Positions 1-10,841 of a DNA stretch of 64,000 nt are shown piece after piece. This DNA is from Clusia tigrina (taxonomy: Eukaryota > Arthropoda > Insecta > Diptera > Clusiidae). Each line of letters starts with the position of its first letter. The stretch's first letter is position 1. The position numbers and the translations under genes were made by a program. The notes beneath the pieces were generated by a model. It saw only the letters and a list, made by a program, of their open reading frames with translations. It was not told the DNA's origin and did no database searches. The DNA is taken from assembly GCA_920105625.2 (NCBI GenBank), contig OV050030.1:345836977-345900976 (forward strand), written 5' to 3'.

Positions 1-861
1 AACAGTGTGCGGCCTCTATATGGGAATAATCACGGTCAGCGAGTCGTACGTATGTAAGCTGCTGCCAAATTGGCATGCAACATTTGCCAAACATCATCAA
101 CAGCCGCAGTTTTGTTGTTGATTAATCGCTCCTGTCGCGTATTTGCGTTAACAAAGCGAATGAATTTTTTGATGAGCATAAATCGATCGTAAGATAATGC
201 GGCTTTGTATATTGGAGCATGGGTTGCGCCCTACAGTTCCTTAGCAGGCTCATTATTCGATTTAGTCAGCCCCGCATACGAGTATAAAACGATAGCCAAA
301 AATGCATCAAACTCTTGCAAAGTGATTGGTCTCCATTCCAATTCGTAGGATTTGCCAAATTCCAAGCAGTTGCTACTTCCCTGGCTTTTCGATTGGTTTC
401 CGGTATGATAATGCACGTTATATCTTCAGTGATGAGCGTACGAAATATAGTGTATCATGTGCGTGTATCTTTGCCTGGATTCCGTCTCATATAGTCGACA
501 ACGTTGTGAGCACGAATTCAGGCATTCGGTGGTGGAACTTTGCTCCATTTCGTGCCATTTTTGGAAGTGAAATTACCATCACAAGTTTTAGTAATAGCAG
601 CAGCAGTTTCTAAATCATATCCATCGTCTTCATCTAGCTCCTCATTGATTTCCACATTCGGTTCAGTTTCAGCATCCGACTCATCAACGTCAAAGTTTGG
701 CTGATATGTAAGGACGTCATTGTCCTCAACGTCGACGTCAAATCCAAGATCATCATCATCATCATTGTCACTTCTCTCGTCATTCGTAAATTCTGTAAAT
801 CTATCATCGATAACACGTCTCTCCTCCTTATTTCCGCAACATCCAAATTTGCATCTGCCAT
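1..861 (-). pseudogene. piggyBac-like transposase remnant
   Basis: Seen on the minus strand from about 861 downwards: an N-terminal stretch very rich in Asp and Glu, then a short W-S-K-x-P-P motif near 540, then an ITLQEFDAF-like segment (about 300-330), then a region ending in D-S-L-T-V near base 20. This order (acidic N-terminus, WSK-PP, domain start, DSLTVDE-type catalytic block) is that of piggyBac-family DDE transposases. The frame shifts several times (for example near 620 and 420) and there are stops, so it is dead. The window edge cuts it at the first catalytic Asp region; the C-terminal Cys-rich domain would lie outside. No TTAA-flanked terminus could be fixed. The family assignment is fairly secure; the exact start is not. 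Confidence 0.65.
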
Positions 862-1249
862 TTTTCTTTTTTTTTACTTATTCACAAAAACTAAAATGTC
901 ACCTCTCGATGTTCCCTGTTCAATATATAAACATTATATGGTTGGCTTTATGAAACTTTCGTTATATTTTACTTCCTTTCGACGTATAACAGCTGCCTGC
1001 AGCTACCTGAAATATGTAACCCTGTTTTCTACCTGCTTTTATGAATTTTAAGGGTAGGCAAGAGGTCGAAAATCCTATTTTGGTATAGAAATTACTATTG
1101 TAAGCATTCAATGCAACAAAGCAACGCAAGTACCAAAAAAAAGGACAATTCAACAAGTCGGAATATTTGATCCATACAACAATAAATAGTTGTGAGAGTT
1201 TGAAATTTGAAAAGGTCCACAGGGACCTTCTCACAAACATTCATTCTTG
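862..1249. other. AT-rich spacer, no gene recognised
   Basis: A 92-codon open frame on the minus strand (962-1240) has no recognisable motif. It may be the eroded 3' end of the neighbouring transposase-like gene, but I cannot align it with anything. Confidence 0.4.
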
Positions 1250-2637
1250 TTTATAAAACTTTATTAGTTCGTTAATAGTGGTTAATCACAAAGTGCTGTT
1301 TGACAAAATCAGTACATATTTCGATAGCGTTGAGGTTAATATTCTTTCAAGTATCTCTTAAATTTTTAAAAAGTGGTATGTCAGGACTGCTAGTGACTTC
1401 ATGGAACTTTGATTCAAATACACTTTTAAGTATCAGCTCATAAATATGATGGCGGCTGGCAAAAGCAACAATTCTCTCTTTAAATTTTGTTCTAAAAGCA
1501 AACAAGCTCCATTCAAGCGGCCTGTGTTAGACGCTGTTGTATCGCAGCACATTATTTGTACATTATCTATAAGGTTCCAATCATTAAGCGCGTTTGAAAC
1601 TGCATTAGCTTGCTCTTGGCCGGAAGAGTTTTGCAGTCTTGGTACCGCAAGTAGTTGCTCCTTCTTCTCATATGTAATAACGATTGGCAGCCGTTCTTCC
1701 TTAGAACTTATCACATCCAAACCAGGTAGCAGTTTTCCATCCCAATGAACAATTACTATTTCGGGCACATTATTCTGAAAATAGGTTTTAATGGACTCCG
1801 CTCTAGCCTTTCTCATTTGTATTCGAATACATTGTATGGAGGACTTATTGATTGCATATTCGTCACAATTAAGATTTAATGCTTCCACTACTGCTTGAAT
1901 TATATAAACTGAGTTGCGAATGCTTAGTTGGCACCTATCTAACGCAGAAATTAGCTTACAAGCCATAACAAATTTTCTTCCTCTTTTTAAAAAAGGCACA
2001 GAACTTATGCATTGAGATGTGGAAGGCAAAGTTTCCTTCGAGTTTCCTTCATAATCGCTAGATTGGTCTTGAGGTGACATAGTAAGGAACGGTAACAAGC
2101 TCTCTGAAGACTTTTTGTTCAGTCTTCTTTCCTCTTCCTCTTGCCTTCTCTGCTGTACCCCTTTTTCCTTCTCAGCTAACAGCTTGTCAACACCCGCCAA
2201 GCAACCCGAACGCCCTGGTTGTCTTTCTTGTTGTAGAAAAATTTTATCTTCGTCTATTTTCATTTTTTCCAAAGCATCAGTGCAATATCAAATAAATTAT
2301 CCAAATCTTTTTCAAATTTCTCCTCACGGCTTCGATAAACATTTTGAGCTTTCTGGCAGTTTTTTTGCAATTCACGCCAAACTTGATAGAGATCCACAAG
2401 CTTTTTTACGCAGTTAGGAACAGCTTTGGTTGCTATTCTAGCTTTTCCCCAGAATATTACACATTCCCGAATGACAAGATTTGCGCTTTGACTTACAGTT
2501 AATTTTACTTCGCGAATGTTGAAAAATAAATTTGCGAGAACTTGACGATTAGATGGTAGTTTTGCATCCATTATTTGGCGAGTTGCCTCTCCAATAAAAA
2601 ATATACCCTTTTTTGCACTACGCAGTTGCAGTGTCAT
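1250..2637 (-). pseudogene. Transposase-like gene of an unrecognised long-TIR family, copy 1
   Basis: Two abutting minus-strand frames (2637-2260 and 2272-1433) belong to one gene broken by a single frameshift near 2265. The N-terminal part has LPSNRQVLANLFFNIR and a VIFWGKARI motif, the middle a VHWDGKLLP motif, and the C-terminal part CCDTTASNTGR near 1560 followed out of frame by RHHIYE near 1450 and a TSSPDIPLF-like run. The same motifs occur in the gene at 14964-16123, which lies between long inverted repeats, so I infer that this too is a transposase-type protein, perhaps of RNase H fold with the Asp of DTTASN as one acidic residue. I cannot name the superfamily. It keeps more of the C-terminus than the second copy. 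No matching inverted repeats were found around it, so it is probably an old, eroded insertion. Confidence 0.55.
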
Positions 2638-3159
2638 CTTTTAAAAGCAAAAAACCGCGATCCACTGAAAAACAGACTAAGCACATGCCCGAGTCACAGT
2701 TGCCAGATTAGACGACTTTACGTTCAATTGCTCAATTGGGAGTTTTTTTCATTTCCGCGTTCGAAAAAAATTTTAGAAGGTGGCAATCACTATTATTTCC
2801 CATAGTAAAAATCACACTTTTCGGAGCACAGGCATAGCACTTTTTCAGACCACACAGAAAATTTGGCAATCACTTTGATGTTTACAGCTCAACGTGTATG
2901 AACATGTTTCGGCGAAAGTCGGCACAGGTTGCAGTGCCCCAAATACACTAAAAACTTATTTTTGATTGTTTTAGGGTCAAACGAAAAAATTGGACCCTAT
3001 GCGATTTAATACTTTCTGGAAATGTCTTTTTTTAATACACTACGAAGCGTTCCTTAGTAGCAACTGGCAGCTATGGGGAAATGGTAGCGACTCAATTGCG
3101 ACATTGTAATTAAATATGGTGAATTAGCAATATACTATTATTGATTTTGAACATTATTT
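2638..3159. other. Spacer, nothing recognised
   Basis: About 520 bases upstream of the transposase-like gene. It contains scattered T-tracts but no coding motif, inverted repeat or known element end that I can support. Confidence 0.4.
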
Positions 3160-3291
3160 TAATAATTACCCATTATCAAGTTATAAAGATTTTTGTGATC
3201 TTTCTGCCTTATCTTTCCATGGGTAGCAGATATCCTTTGAAAGAAGTTTGAAATATGTATATAATAATAATTTTTCTTACTTTAACTTACT

Positions 3292-4903
3292 TATAAATTT
3301 TGATTTTTGGATGCCATCTTAATGTCAATTTCTTTGATCTGCTCTTCTGTTTTAAGGCCTGTATGCATATCTCATAAAAACTCTCAAGAAAAAGAGCATA
3401 TATTTCCTGTGCGTGAAAAAGTAGTAGTCAAGAAAATTTGACATTCGAAAGCCCATGGCCGCATCGACATTTAATTTTATGTATTCTTTTATTATTAAAT
3501 AAACATTCAGAGAAAATTTTGCTTTACACTTTATTTACTTTTGTTCAGGCAGCTGTAATTTTTCTTTAAACAAAAAATGGCATTATATATCTTTCTTTAA
3601 AAAAGGAGTGATGTCGTTTTCACTTTTTAATAAAAAAGATAGGAAAAACCGAATAAAATATAAATAAGATTAAGAAAATATACTCACGGAAATGTCTTGG
3701 GCTTTTCTTGAGCATTTTTTTTATATGAAATTTTCGCTTTTCTTGAGAGGTGCATACAGGCATTTAACAAGAAATATTGTATATAATATATATAATATAT
3801 ATAATATATATAATAGCTGCTGCATTTTCATGACGAATTACGCTATTTATCATACGTTCTTGTTCTACAAGCGCTGCCATGATAGCTTCATTTTGGATTG
3901 GAACTTTTTCTGCATAATAAATATTTATTTGTTTAGATATTAATTATATAAATAGCTGAATTTATTGACTGTAAATTTTCCCTATTTTAAATATATATTT
4001 ACAATTATGAATAGATTAATTGAAATAGATCTCGTATTGTTTTCAATTTTATTTTAATTGTATTATTTGCTTACTGGCGAGGTCACAATCACCCGCATTA
4101 TCATAGTAGTTTTTGGTATCACAAGAGGACTGACATGATTTGCATTGAGGATTTCCTTTTTGTGACCCAGTTGCTGTAATGTTACAACCGAATTCAGCAT
4201 TATTTTTATTTTGTAAATTTTTCAATATATCCCAAGCCATCAAAAGTTAGAGGAAAAATATCTAAAGGTTGCTTGGTCTTTCACTATAATTTGTTTACGA
4301 TTTTCAACACATTGTATCCTTGTATTCGAAGGTCTGATATTATTAGAGTTACGTCACATGAGAGATGTAAATTTTTACTACTACTCGAATTAGTCTAGAT
4401 TGCTGTTTCTCGTATGTATGCCATGAGACAGAGATTAGAGAGAGTGATTTAGTCATGTTTCTGTAGTCTACAGCATCCAATACGCTAACTTTATAGAAAT
4501 TGTTAATTAAGAATTTAAGGTAAACATTTTTATTTGATTATTTCTTTATTTAACCTCATAGTTGCTGATACTTACACTCGCCTGTAACCATAACAAGTGG
4601 AAGACGTAGCAGTTTCACGTCTTTTCTTAAATTTTCTGCTTGATTCAGAATTTTATTAGATGTAGTTTCAAACACTTCTGGAGAAGAGTAAGCTTTTCTT
4701 GTCCACTTTTTCTTCAAAATCAAATCAGTCTCACGAGCCAGATCTCCCTCGTAAGTCATACAGCAGACGCTTTCAATATCTTTCTGACTATCAGTTTTAA
4801 TATTATCTTTGGTAGATTTTAGTTTCAAGTTTTTTGCGTCGAGCTCCGCTATTTCATTTTTAACGCAGCACATTGTTTCCATTTCTTGTAGTTTGGAGCA
4901 AAG
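3292..4903 (-). CDS. Unrecognised multi-exon gene, partial (copy 1)
   Basis: I do not recognise the protein. The case for a real gene is the splice structure on the minus strand. An internal exon 4903-4576 is preceded by a pyrimidine-rich AG and followed by GTAAGTATC. Exon 4173-4075 starts after ATTACAG and ends at GTAAGC. A third exon starts at 3909 after TTATGCAG. The reading frame is kept across both junctions. The first exon encodes a Lys/Glu-rich, probably coiled-coil segment (EIAELDAKNLKLKS), the second a Cys-rich patch (CKSCQSSC), the third an EQERMINSVIRHEN segment. The frame would then pass through 3768-3909 into a short tail with KTEEQIKEI and a stop at 3292, but a MITE and an AT-rich expansion break it there. 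A partial paralogue lies at 61771-62105. The 5' exons are not identified. Confidence 0.5.
3356..3763. mobile_element. 408-bp MITE with TTAA flanks
   Basis: TTAA at 3352-3355 and again at 3764-3767 bracket a segment whose ends are inverted copies of GCCTGTATGCA followed by a TCTCA-like continuation (left GGCCTGTATGCATATCTC, right complement ATGCCTGTATGCACCTCTC). It has no coding capacity. TTAA target duplication is typical of piggyBac and a few other DDE families; which one is not shown. It interrupts the last coding part of the minus-strand gene. The paralogous copy at 61950-62100 lacks it and reads straight through, so it works as an empty site. Confidence 0.7.
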
Positions 4904-5034
4904 CTGCGTTGTAGAAATTTAACCTGAAACTGGTAATTAGCAGAATTTTATTACTTAGTCTGCTTGTATGGCTTCCACCTGGTTGTGGGGTACCAAAATT
5001 ACCGATTTCTATATTATATATTATATTAATATTT
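4904..5034. other. Intron or intergenic DNA next to the left-edge gene
   Basis: Contains the acceptor-like AG for the exon starting at 4903 and AT-rich sequence; no other feature was recognised. Confidence 0.35.
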
Positions 5035-5100
5035 ACCCATTATCAAGTAATGAAGATTTTTGTGATCTTTCGGCTTCTTTTTCCGTGAGTTCCATCAATA
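5035..5100 (-). repeat. Left fragment of the second copy of the left-edge locus
   Basis: CCCATTATCAAG followed by AGATTTTTGTGATCTTTC matches 3168-3209, which is downstream of copy 1 of the unknown gene. The matching continuation of this copy, beginning CAGATAGCAGATACCTTTTG, is found only at about 61820. The two halves of one duplicated locus are therefore separated by the transposon nest. Confidence 0.6.
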
Positions 5101-5149
5101 TTAAAAGGTAATTTTATGCTATTCACTGCGCCATAAAATACTTTAATAA

Positions 5150-5415
5150 AATATCAACACCTATGCAACACGCACAAGCATAGAAATGATGCAACACTCT
5201 TAAGCATAATTATGCTAACAACAGGTCCACGGCACTTTCTGGGAAACCTCGATAACGGTAGAAAGGTTTAGATCCAATTAGGTTGGAATTAAACTTTCAG
5301 TTGTAATTTATAATTTTTAAAATAAAGATGTGGCCTGCCACCAATCTATAAAAATAAATTGTGCTATTTTTGTTTCCGCGGCAAAATATAATTTAATTTG
5401 CGCCCGAACAAAAGA
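5150..5415 (+). repeat. Gypsy A 5' LTR and primer-binding site
   Basis: Resembles the split 3' LTR at 59210-59271 plus 61522-61765, with small indels: AACACCTAT, AAGCATA, ACAGGTC, GGGAAACCTC, TTTCAGTTG and AAAATATAATTTAATTTG in the same order. It is followed by GCGCCCGAAC (5402-5411), close to the lysine-tRNA type primer site TGGCGCCCGAACA used by many gypsy-like elements. The left edge is approximate because the first bases have diverged. Confidence 0.55.
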
Positions 5416-6179
5416 TAGGTACAGGACAGTGAAAGGCAGAACGGTTGCTGCCAAACTAAAAGTGAAGTGAAAAAAACAGCAAAATAAAGGGAACGTTCCA
5501 AGTTGTCCTTAAATTAACACAAGTGCAAAGTGCCATCTTAAAAATTATTGTGAACTAGATCACCACTGGAAAGGAGAACCAAAACTACAATCAATAGGAG
5601 TAACGCACAAATGAATAAAATGAAAAGGTTTATTTTTATGTATGTGAAATACAACTACTATTTTTAAAAGCATATTGTTAATAAGATAAAACAACCATTA
5701 TAATTAATATTACATTTTACAATAAGATTATTATTATTCTGTTATAATATTATAAACATAGAAGAAAATATATTTACAATATATTGTATAAAATAATATA
5801 AACAAAAAAATTATACTAATATTGAAGCTACTATTTATCAACCAAGGGCCCCCTCCAGCTTATAACAAATTAAATAATAACGAATGAAATAAATAAGGGC
5901 TTATATATCTGCCTATAAAAATATTAAAGACAAACCGCGATTCACCAACAAGGGACCCAACAAGGGTTTATAGCACAATCTCATTTCTACAATTCACCAC
6001 AAAAGGGAGCCTCCAGGATAGAAGAGAATTAAAAATAAAAAATAAATAAAAAAAGTGAATATAATATTTCCCCTTTGCAGTGTTGCAAAAACAAATAATT
6101 GAAACACAAATTTTTTGAAAAGAAAACAAAAGTTAATTAAGAAAATTGTCAAATCCAAATAACTTAATTAGACCTCTAA

Positions 6180-7146
6180 TGTTAGGTGATACCAACCCAT
6201 CCCATCCAATTACCCCCAATCCTGCATCCATGCTACAAGCACCGCTGTACTTAGAGAAGGTCATAATGGACGTATTAGCTCAAATGTGACACACGAACGA
6301 ACTATCATCCAAAATATAATTGGAGACAACACAACTCTGCCGATACTAATAACTAACCCAACAATTGATGAACGCTTTAGAGACAAAAAGGACAAAATCC
6401 CAGGTGTAGTTAGATCACTTAGCAGATAAAAGATACCTCAGTACTTTCGAATACCAGATGACATGCCTCATCCAGGGATGCCAGTCAATACAAAATTTCT
6501 ACGCTCAGGTATATTCTCATCTGTCATTAATCCTTAACAAAATTTCTTGTATGGAGATGAGCTTCGAATCCACAGAAATCCTTTCAAAAACCCACCGAGA
6601 AAAAGCATTGGACACTTTTGTGAGAGGACTTTCGGGAGATCTTGCAAGACTATTAGGAATGAAAGAACCGTCAGATTTACTTGAAGCTATACACCTATGT
6701 CTGAAATTAGAAAACCAAAATTTTACAGCAATTTAACAGTCACCATCAATACCCATCTTTTAGATCAGATTAGCCATATTTCCCTTTAACACAACAATAC
6801 CCTCGACAATATTTCAAAAGAAAAATACATATTTCAAAAAAACTACACACAGAACACTCAACAAGTATTCCATACAGAACTAGCATTTATGCCTCGAATG
6901 CAAGAAACATTTTCACCAAATGCACACTGACCCCAACAATTTATGCAACGACCCTATGAACCATTCCATGGACCACAATACAATCACTACAATAATCCAC
7001 CACCAAGACCAATAACACCAAAACCGTTACCGAAACCAGACCCAATGGACATAGGCACAAGCATCAGAGCTAACGCGGTAAAATACTTCAATAATTACTC
7101 CGATATGCAGGAACACGACATGAAAGACCTAATAAGAACTTTGTAA
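6180..7146 (+). pseudogene. Gypsy A gag
   Basis: A capsid-type Gag reading with several stops in its first 280 bases, then an open part 6458-6736 carrying [31 protein letters not shown] and CLKLENQNF, the order typical of 17.6/297-like Gag. A second open part, 6943-7146, is Pro-rich and contains PKPDPMDIG, the usual link to the C-terminal end. No intact CCHC knuckle was seen. Gag would form the particle shell around the RNA. Downstream, 7147-7500 shows no intact protease motif. Confidence 0.7.
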
Positions 7147-7499
7147 AACACATTTTTAAAATATAAAGAAATTATCACATTAATAGCTCCCAAGGAAATC
7201 CAGAAGATTTTATTCTCTTAAACTCTCTTGAAGAATCAAACTACTACGAACTACTACGTTACGAACAAAATTCGATCAAACCATCATGAAAGTCTCGATA
7301 TAACGGACGTTCATATTTTAGAATGAATATTTCTCCGCTTTCCTTTTTCGAATGCAAAACAAGGAGTGAATGAATAATGGAAAATAATCCAAATTTTTAT
7401 GCAAATTCAGTAGGAGGTGAACTGAAAATTACACACCACACATACTTAAATCGTTTTAATCTCAAAAATTAATTAAAGTTTTTCCTTTTACCTACTTAC

Positions 7500-7719
7500 C
7501 GATAAACAAGAAATGCAAAGACTTATACAGAAACATCGCCATTTATTTTCGGAACCTAACGAAATTGATATACATCACAGAAATAGTTGCAGTCGCTCTA
7601 ACTCTGATACACCAGTATATTCAAAAAGTTATTGATTATTCATTTCTCTTAAGGAAGAAGTAGCAAGACACAAGTTGCTAGCAGACGATATAATAAAACC
7701 ATCCAGATTACCCAAATAA
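7500..7719 (+). pseudogene. Gypsy A reverse transcriptase, N-terminal piece
   Basis: Across two frames the translation shows HLFSEPNEI, TPVYSKSY, LKEEVAR and DDIIKPSR, the standard approach to the gypsy RT fingers domain, just before the expected WVVPKK motif. That motif is absent here but appears at 12277, immediately beyond Copia A. The RT is therefore split by the Copia A insertion. Confidence 0.7.
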
Positions 7720-7874
7720 TAAAAAACAGTGAGAAGAAAGGAACGTGTAAAGTGCAAGAATAAAAGAAATGTGAAAAGTAATGAGAATGGCATTGGGTTG
7801 TCAGATAACTAAAATGTCAATATAGAAAGTGATTTCTTAACACTCCCCGTCACTTTATACGGTCTGACCTTACA

Positions 7875-10841
7875 TTACAATTCAACAAAATGTTTTGATA
7901 ATGTAACAAACTTTTCTTTGGATAAAGCCTTAGTAAATATGTCAGCTAGTTGGTTCTTCGTTGCGATGTATTGAACTTCAATTAGTCCTTGGGCTTGCAT
8001 GTCGCGTGAGTAAAAGTACTGAATATCGATGTGCTTAGTTCTTTTAGCTGATTCAGGACTTCTCACTAAAGTTATTGCCCGTTGGTTGTCAGAAAACAAT
8101 ATGGTTGGTGAACGGTGCTCGCATTTGCATTCGCCTTTGTTGCCGCACAGATTGCCACAAACTCAGCTTCTGTAGTTGAAGTCGCTGTTACAGTTTGCTT
8201 TCGCGAGCTCCAAGCAATCGGACCTCCATTTAGAAAAGCAGTCCAGCCTGTTACGCTACGCCTGGTGTCCATGTCGCCACCCCAGTCGGCATCAGAATAC
8301 ATCGTGAGCTGTGAATATTCTGAATTCAAATTAAAATGGATCCCATGATATAATGTACCTTTAAGATACTTGAAGATCCTCTTGACGCCCTGCTACTGAA
8401 TTTCTGATGGTTTTTCTAGAAATCTGCTTAGAACGCCAACGATATAAGAAATGTCAGGCCTTGTACATACCGTGAGATACGTGAGTGAACCAATAGCTTC
8501 ACGGTATGGAAAGTTTTTGCCTTTTGTGTCTTCATTATCTTTTGAAAATCGCCTCCCAACTTCGGCTGGTGTAGATACAGAAAAACAATCCAGATGATTG
8601 AATCGCTCCAGGATTTTCTCAGTGCAAGCTCGTTGAAAAATCGTCAGTGTGTTTCTCTCTTTATCAATCTGAATTTGAAGTTCTACGAAGAATTCTGCAT
8701 TACGATGAGTGATTTCAAATTCAATGTTTAGCTCGTGTAATAGCTTGGTGATTGTGATCGAATCATTGCCGCATATAAGTCCGTCGTCAACGTAGAATAG
8801 CAAATATATAACTTCGCTGTCATGTTCGTATGTCACATAAGTCAGCCCATGTCTGCTTAAATCCAAAATCGGTGAGAAACTTAACTATGTGCTTATTCCA
8901 TTCTCGAGATGCTTGTTTTAAGCCGTAGAGACTCTTCTTTAGTAGACATACTCGTCTTCGGTGAATCCATTTGGTTGTTCCATGTATATGATTTAATCCA
9001 AATGTCCATGTAAAAATGCTGTTTTAACATCAAATTGCAAGATGTTCATGCCTCGAGCAGCTGCTATAGCCAGAACTGCTCTGACGGACTCGTACCTGGC
9101 GACAGGTGCATAGATTTCATTGTAATCGACTCCTTGAGCATGAGAGCAACCTCTCACGATTAATCGCGCCTTATATTTGTCGATTGCTCCATTAGCTTTG
9201 AATTTCTTTTCAAATATTCATCGGTTTTTAATAATATGCTTGACGTTTGTTCGTGGAACTAATATCCATGTTTCATTCTTAAGAAGTGATTGAATTTCTT
9301 CGTTGATAGCTTTCATTGACATTGATTCATGACATTCTTCACTATCCATTGCTTCCTCCATTGAAAAAGGTTCAACACTTGCAACACACAATTCAGCAAC
9401 AGCTTCTTCAGTGCGTTTGTCTTTTGATGTGCTTCGCAGTTCATAGGGACTTCTTAGTGATGGAGCTCTTGTATTCTTTGTGAATGTATAGTTCTGTCAT
9501 CCGATGATGATCGTGGAACAATTTCCTGATCCTGTTGATCGACTACGTCCTTTGTTTCACACACTTCACTTATTGTATTGCGCTTTTCGTTGAAAATAAC
9601 ATCTCGCCGAATCAGCACCCGTTTGTTTATTTGATCGAAAACCCTATATGCTTTGCTTTGCTCATTGTAACCAACGAAAATTTCTTTGATGGAATTCCTA
9701 TCACATTTAGAACGTTGCTCCTTCGGAATGTGGATGTATGCATCGCTGCCAAAAATACGAAGATGTTCTAGTGACGGTTTCCTGCTAAACCATTTTTCAT
9801 ACGGTGTGTAGCCACCAATGACATCAGATGCCGTTATATTTTTGAGATATACTGCCGTATGTGTCGCATCAGCCCATAAATAAAGTGGTAACTGTCTATT
9901 GTGGAGCATCGCTTTAGCACTTTCAACAACTGTTCGATTCTGGCGTTCAATAAACTCATTTTGTTCAGGAGCTCTTGGTGTCGTCACTTCAAGCTAGATT
10001 TTATTGTTGAGTAGTAGCTCAAAAACTTCCTTGTTGCAATATTCACGACCACCATCAGATCTTATGCGTTTAATTTCATGTCCGTCCGTTTTCACTTCAG
10101 TCATGAACTCAAGTAGTCTTTTAAGAATATCTGTTTTGTCCTTCAAAAAATAAAAAAACAATACCGTGAATAGTCGTCCTTAAGTAGCAAAATATAATTG
10201 GACCCGCCAATCGATGGACTACTCATTTTGCCGCATAAATCCATATGAAATGTTTCCCCTGGTTTATTAGCTCGTGTAGCTCCGGATTTTGGAAATGGAG
10301 TTCTATGCTGCTTGCCATTTGCACAGCCTTCACAAAATGGTCGTTCGTTTGGTATATCCGCAGCATTCAAATTGTTCAACATTTTGTTTGCACACATTTC
10401 TCTGAGCACTTTGAAGTTTGGATGTCCAAGTCGTTCATGCCATGTCATTGCAGATTCAGATGTCAAAACGTTTAATGAATGCATTGATGTTGGCTTTAAA
10501 TTCATTCGATACAACCTACTTTCATTTTTGCCTTCTGCTAAAGTCTCGTTGTCTTTCATAAAGTATACGTGTTTTCCTCCTGCTTCGAAAATCACTGTGA
10601 CACCTCTCGCGGTTGCTCTTGAAATGGAAACAAAATTTTTATCAAGATCTGGAACTAAAAGTACATCTTTAATAATATGTAACGTGTCTGATTTCCCAAA
10701 AACCTGAATATCTCCCTTTCCAAATACTTGCAAGCGTCGCCCGTCTCCAACTTTCACATATGCTGCTTCATTTGATGATGCTTTGAAATTCGTAAAAATG
10801 TCTCTCTGAAAGGACATGTGATTTGTTGCGCCTGAATCTGC
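7875..10841 (-). pseudogene. Copia A Pol: protease, integrase, RT and RNase H
   Basis: Minus strand from 10841: ADSGATNHMS (aspartic protease), WHERLGHPNF with CEGCANGK (integrase HHCC), FHMDLCG and KDDYSRY (first catalytic Asp), RSDGGREY (second) and QNEFIERQNRT (Glu). A GKP-T-type C-terminal integrase region follows, then RT with FDVKTAFLHG and FYVDDGLI, then RNase H with YSDADWGGD, TEAEFVAI, MFSDNQ and RTKHIDIQY. Breaks: a frame change in a T-run near 10145, a TAG just before 9990, and several stops or shifts between 9454 and 8866 and near 8390 and 8100. All catalytic motifs are recognisable, but the polyprotein could not be made whole. Confidence 0.85.
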
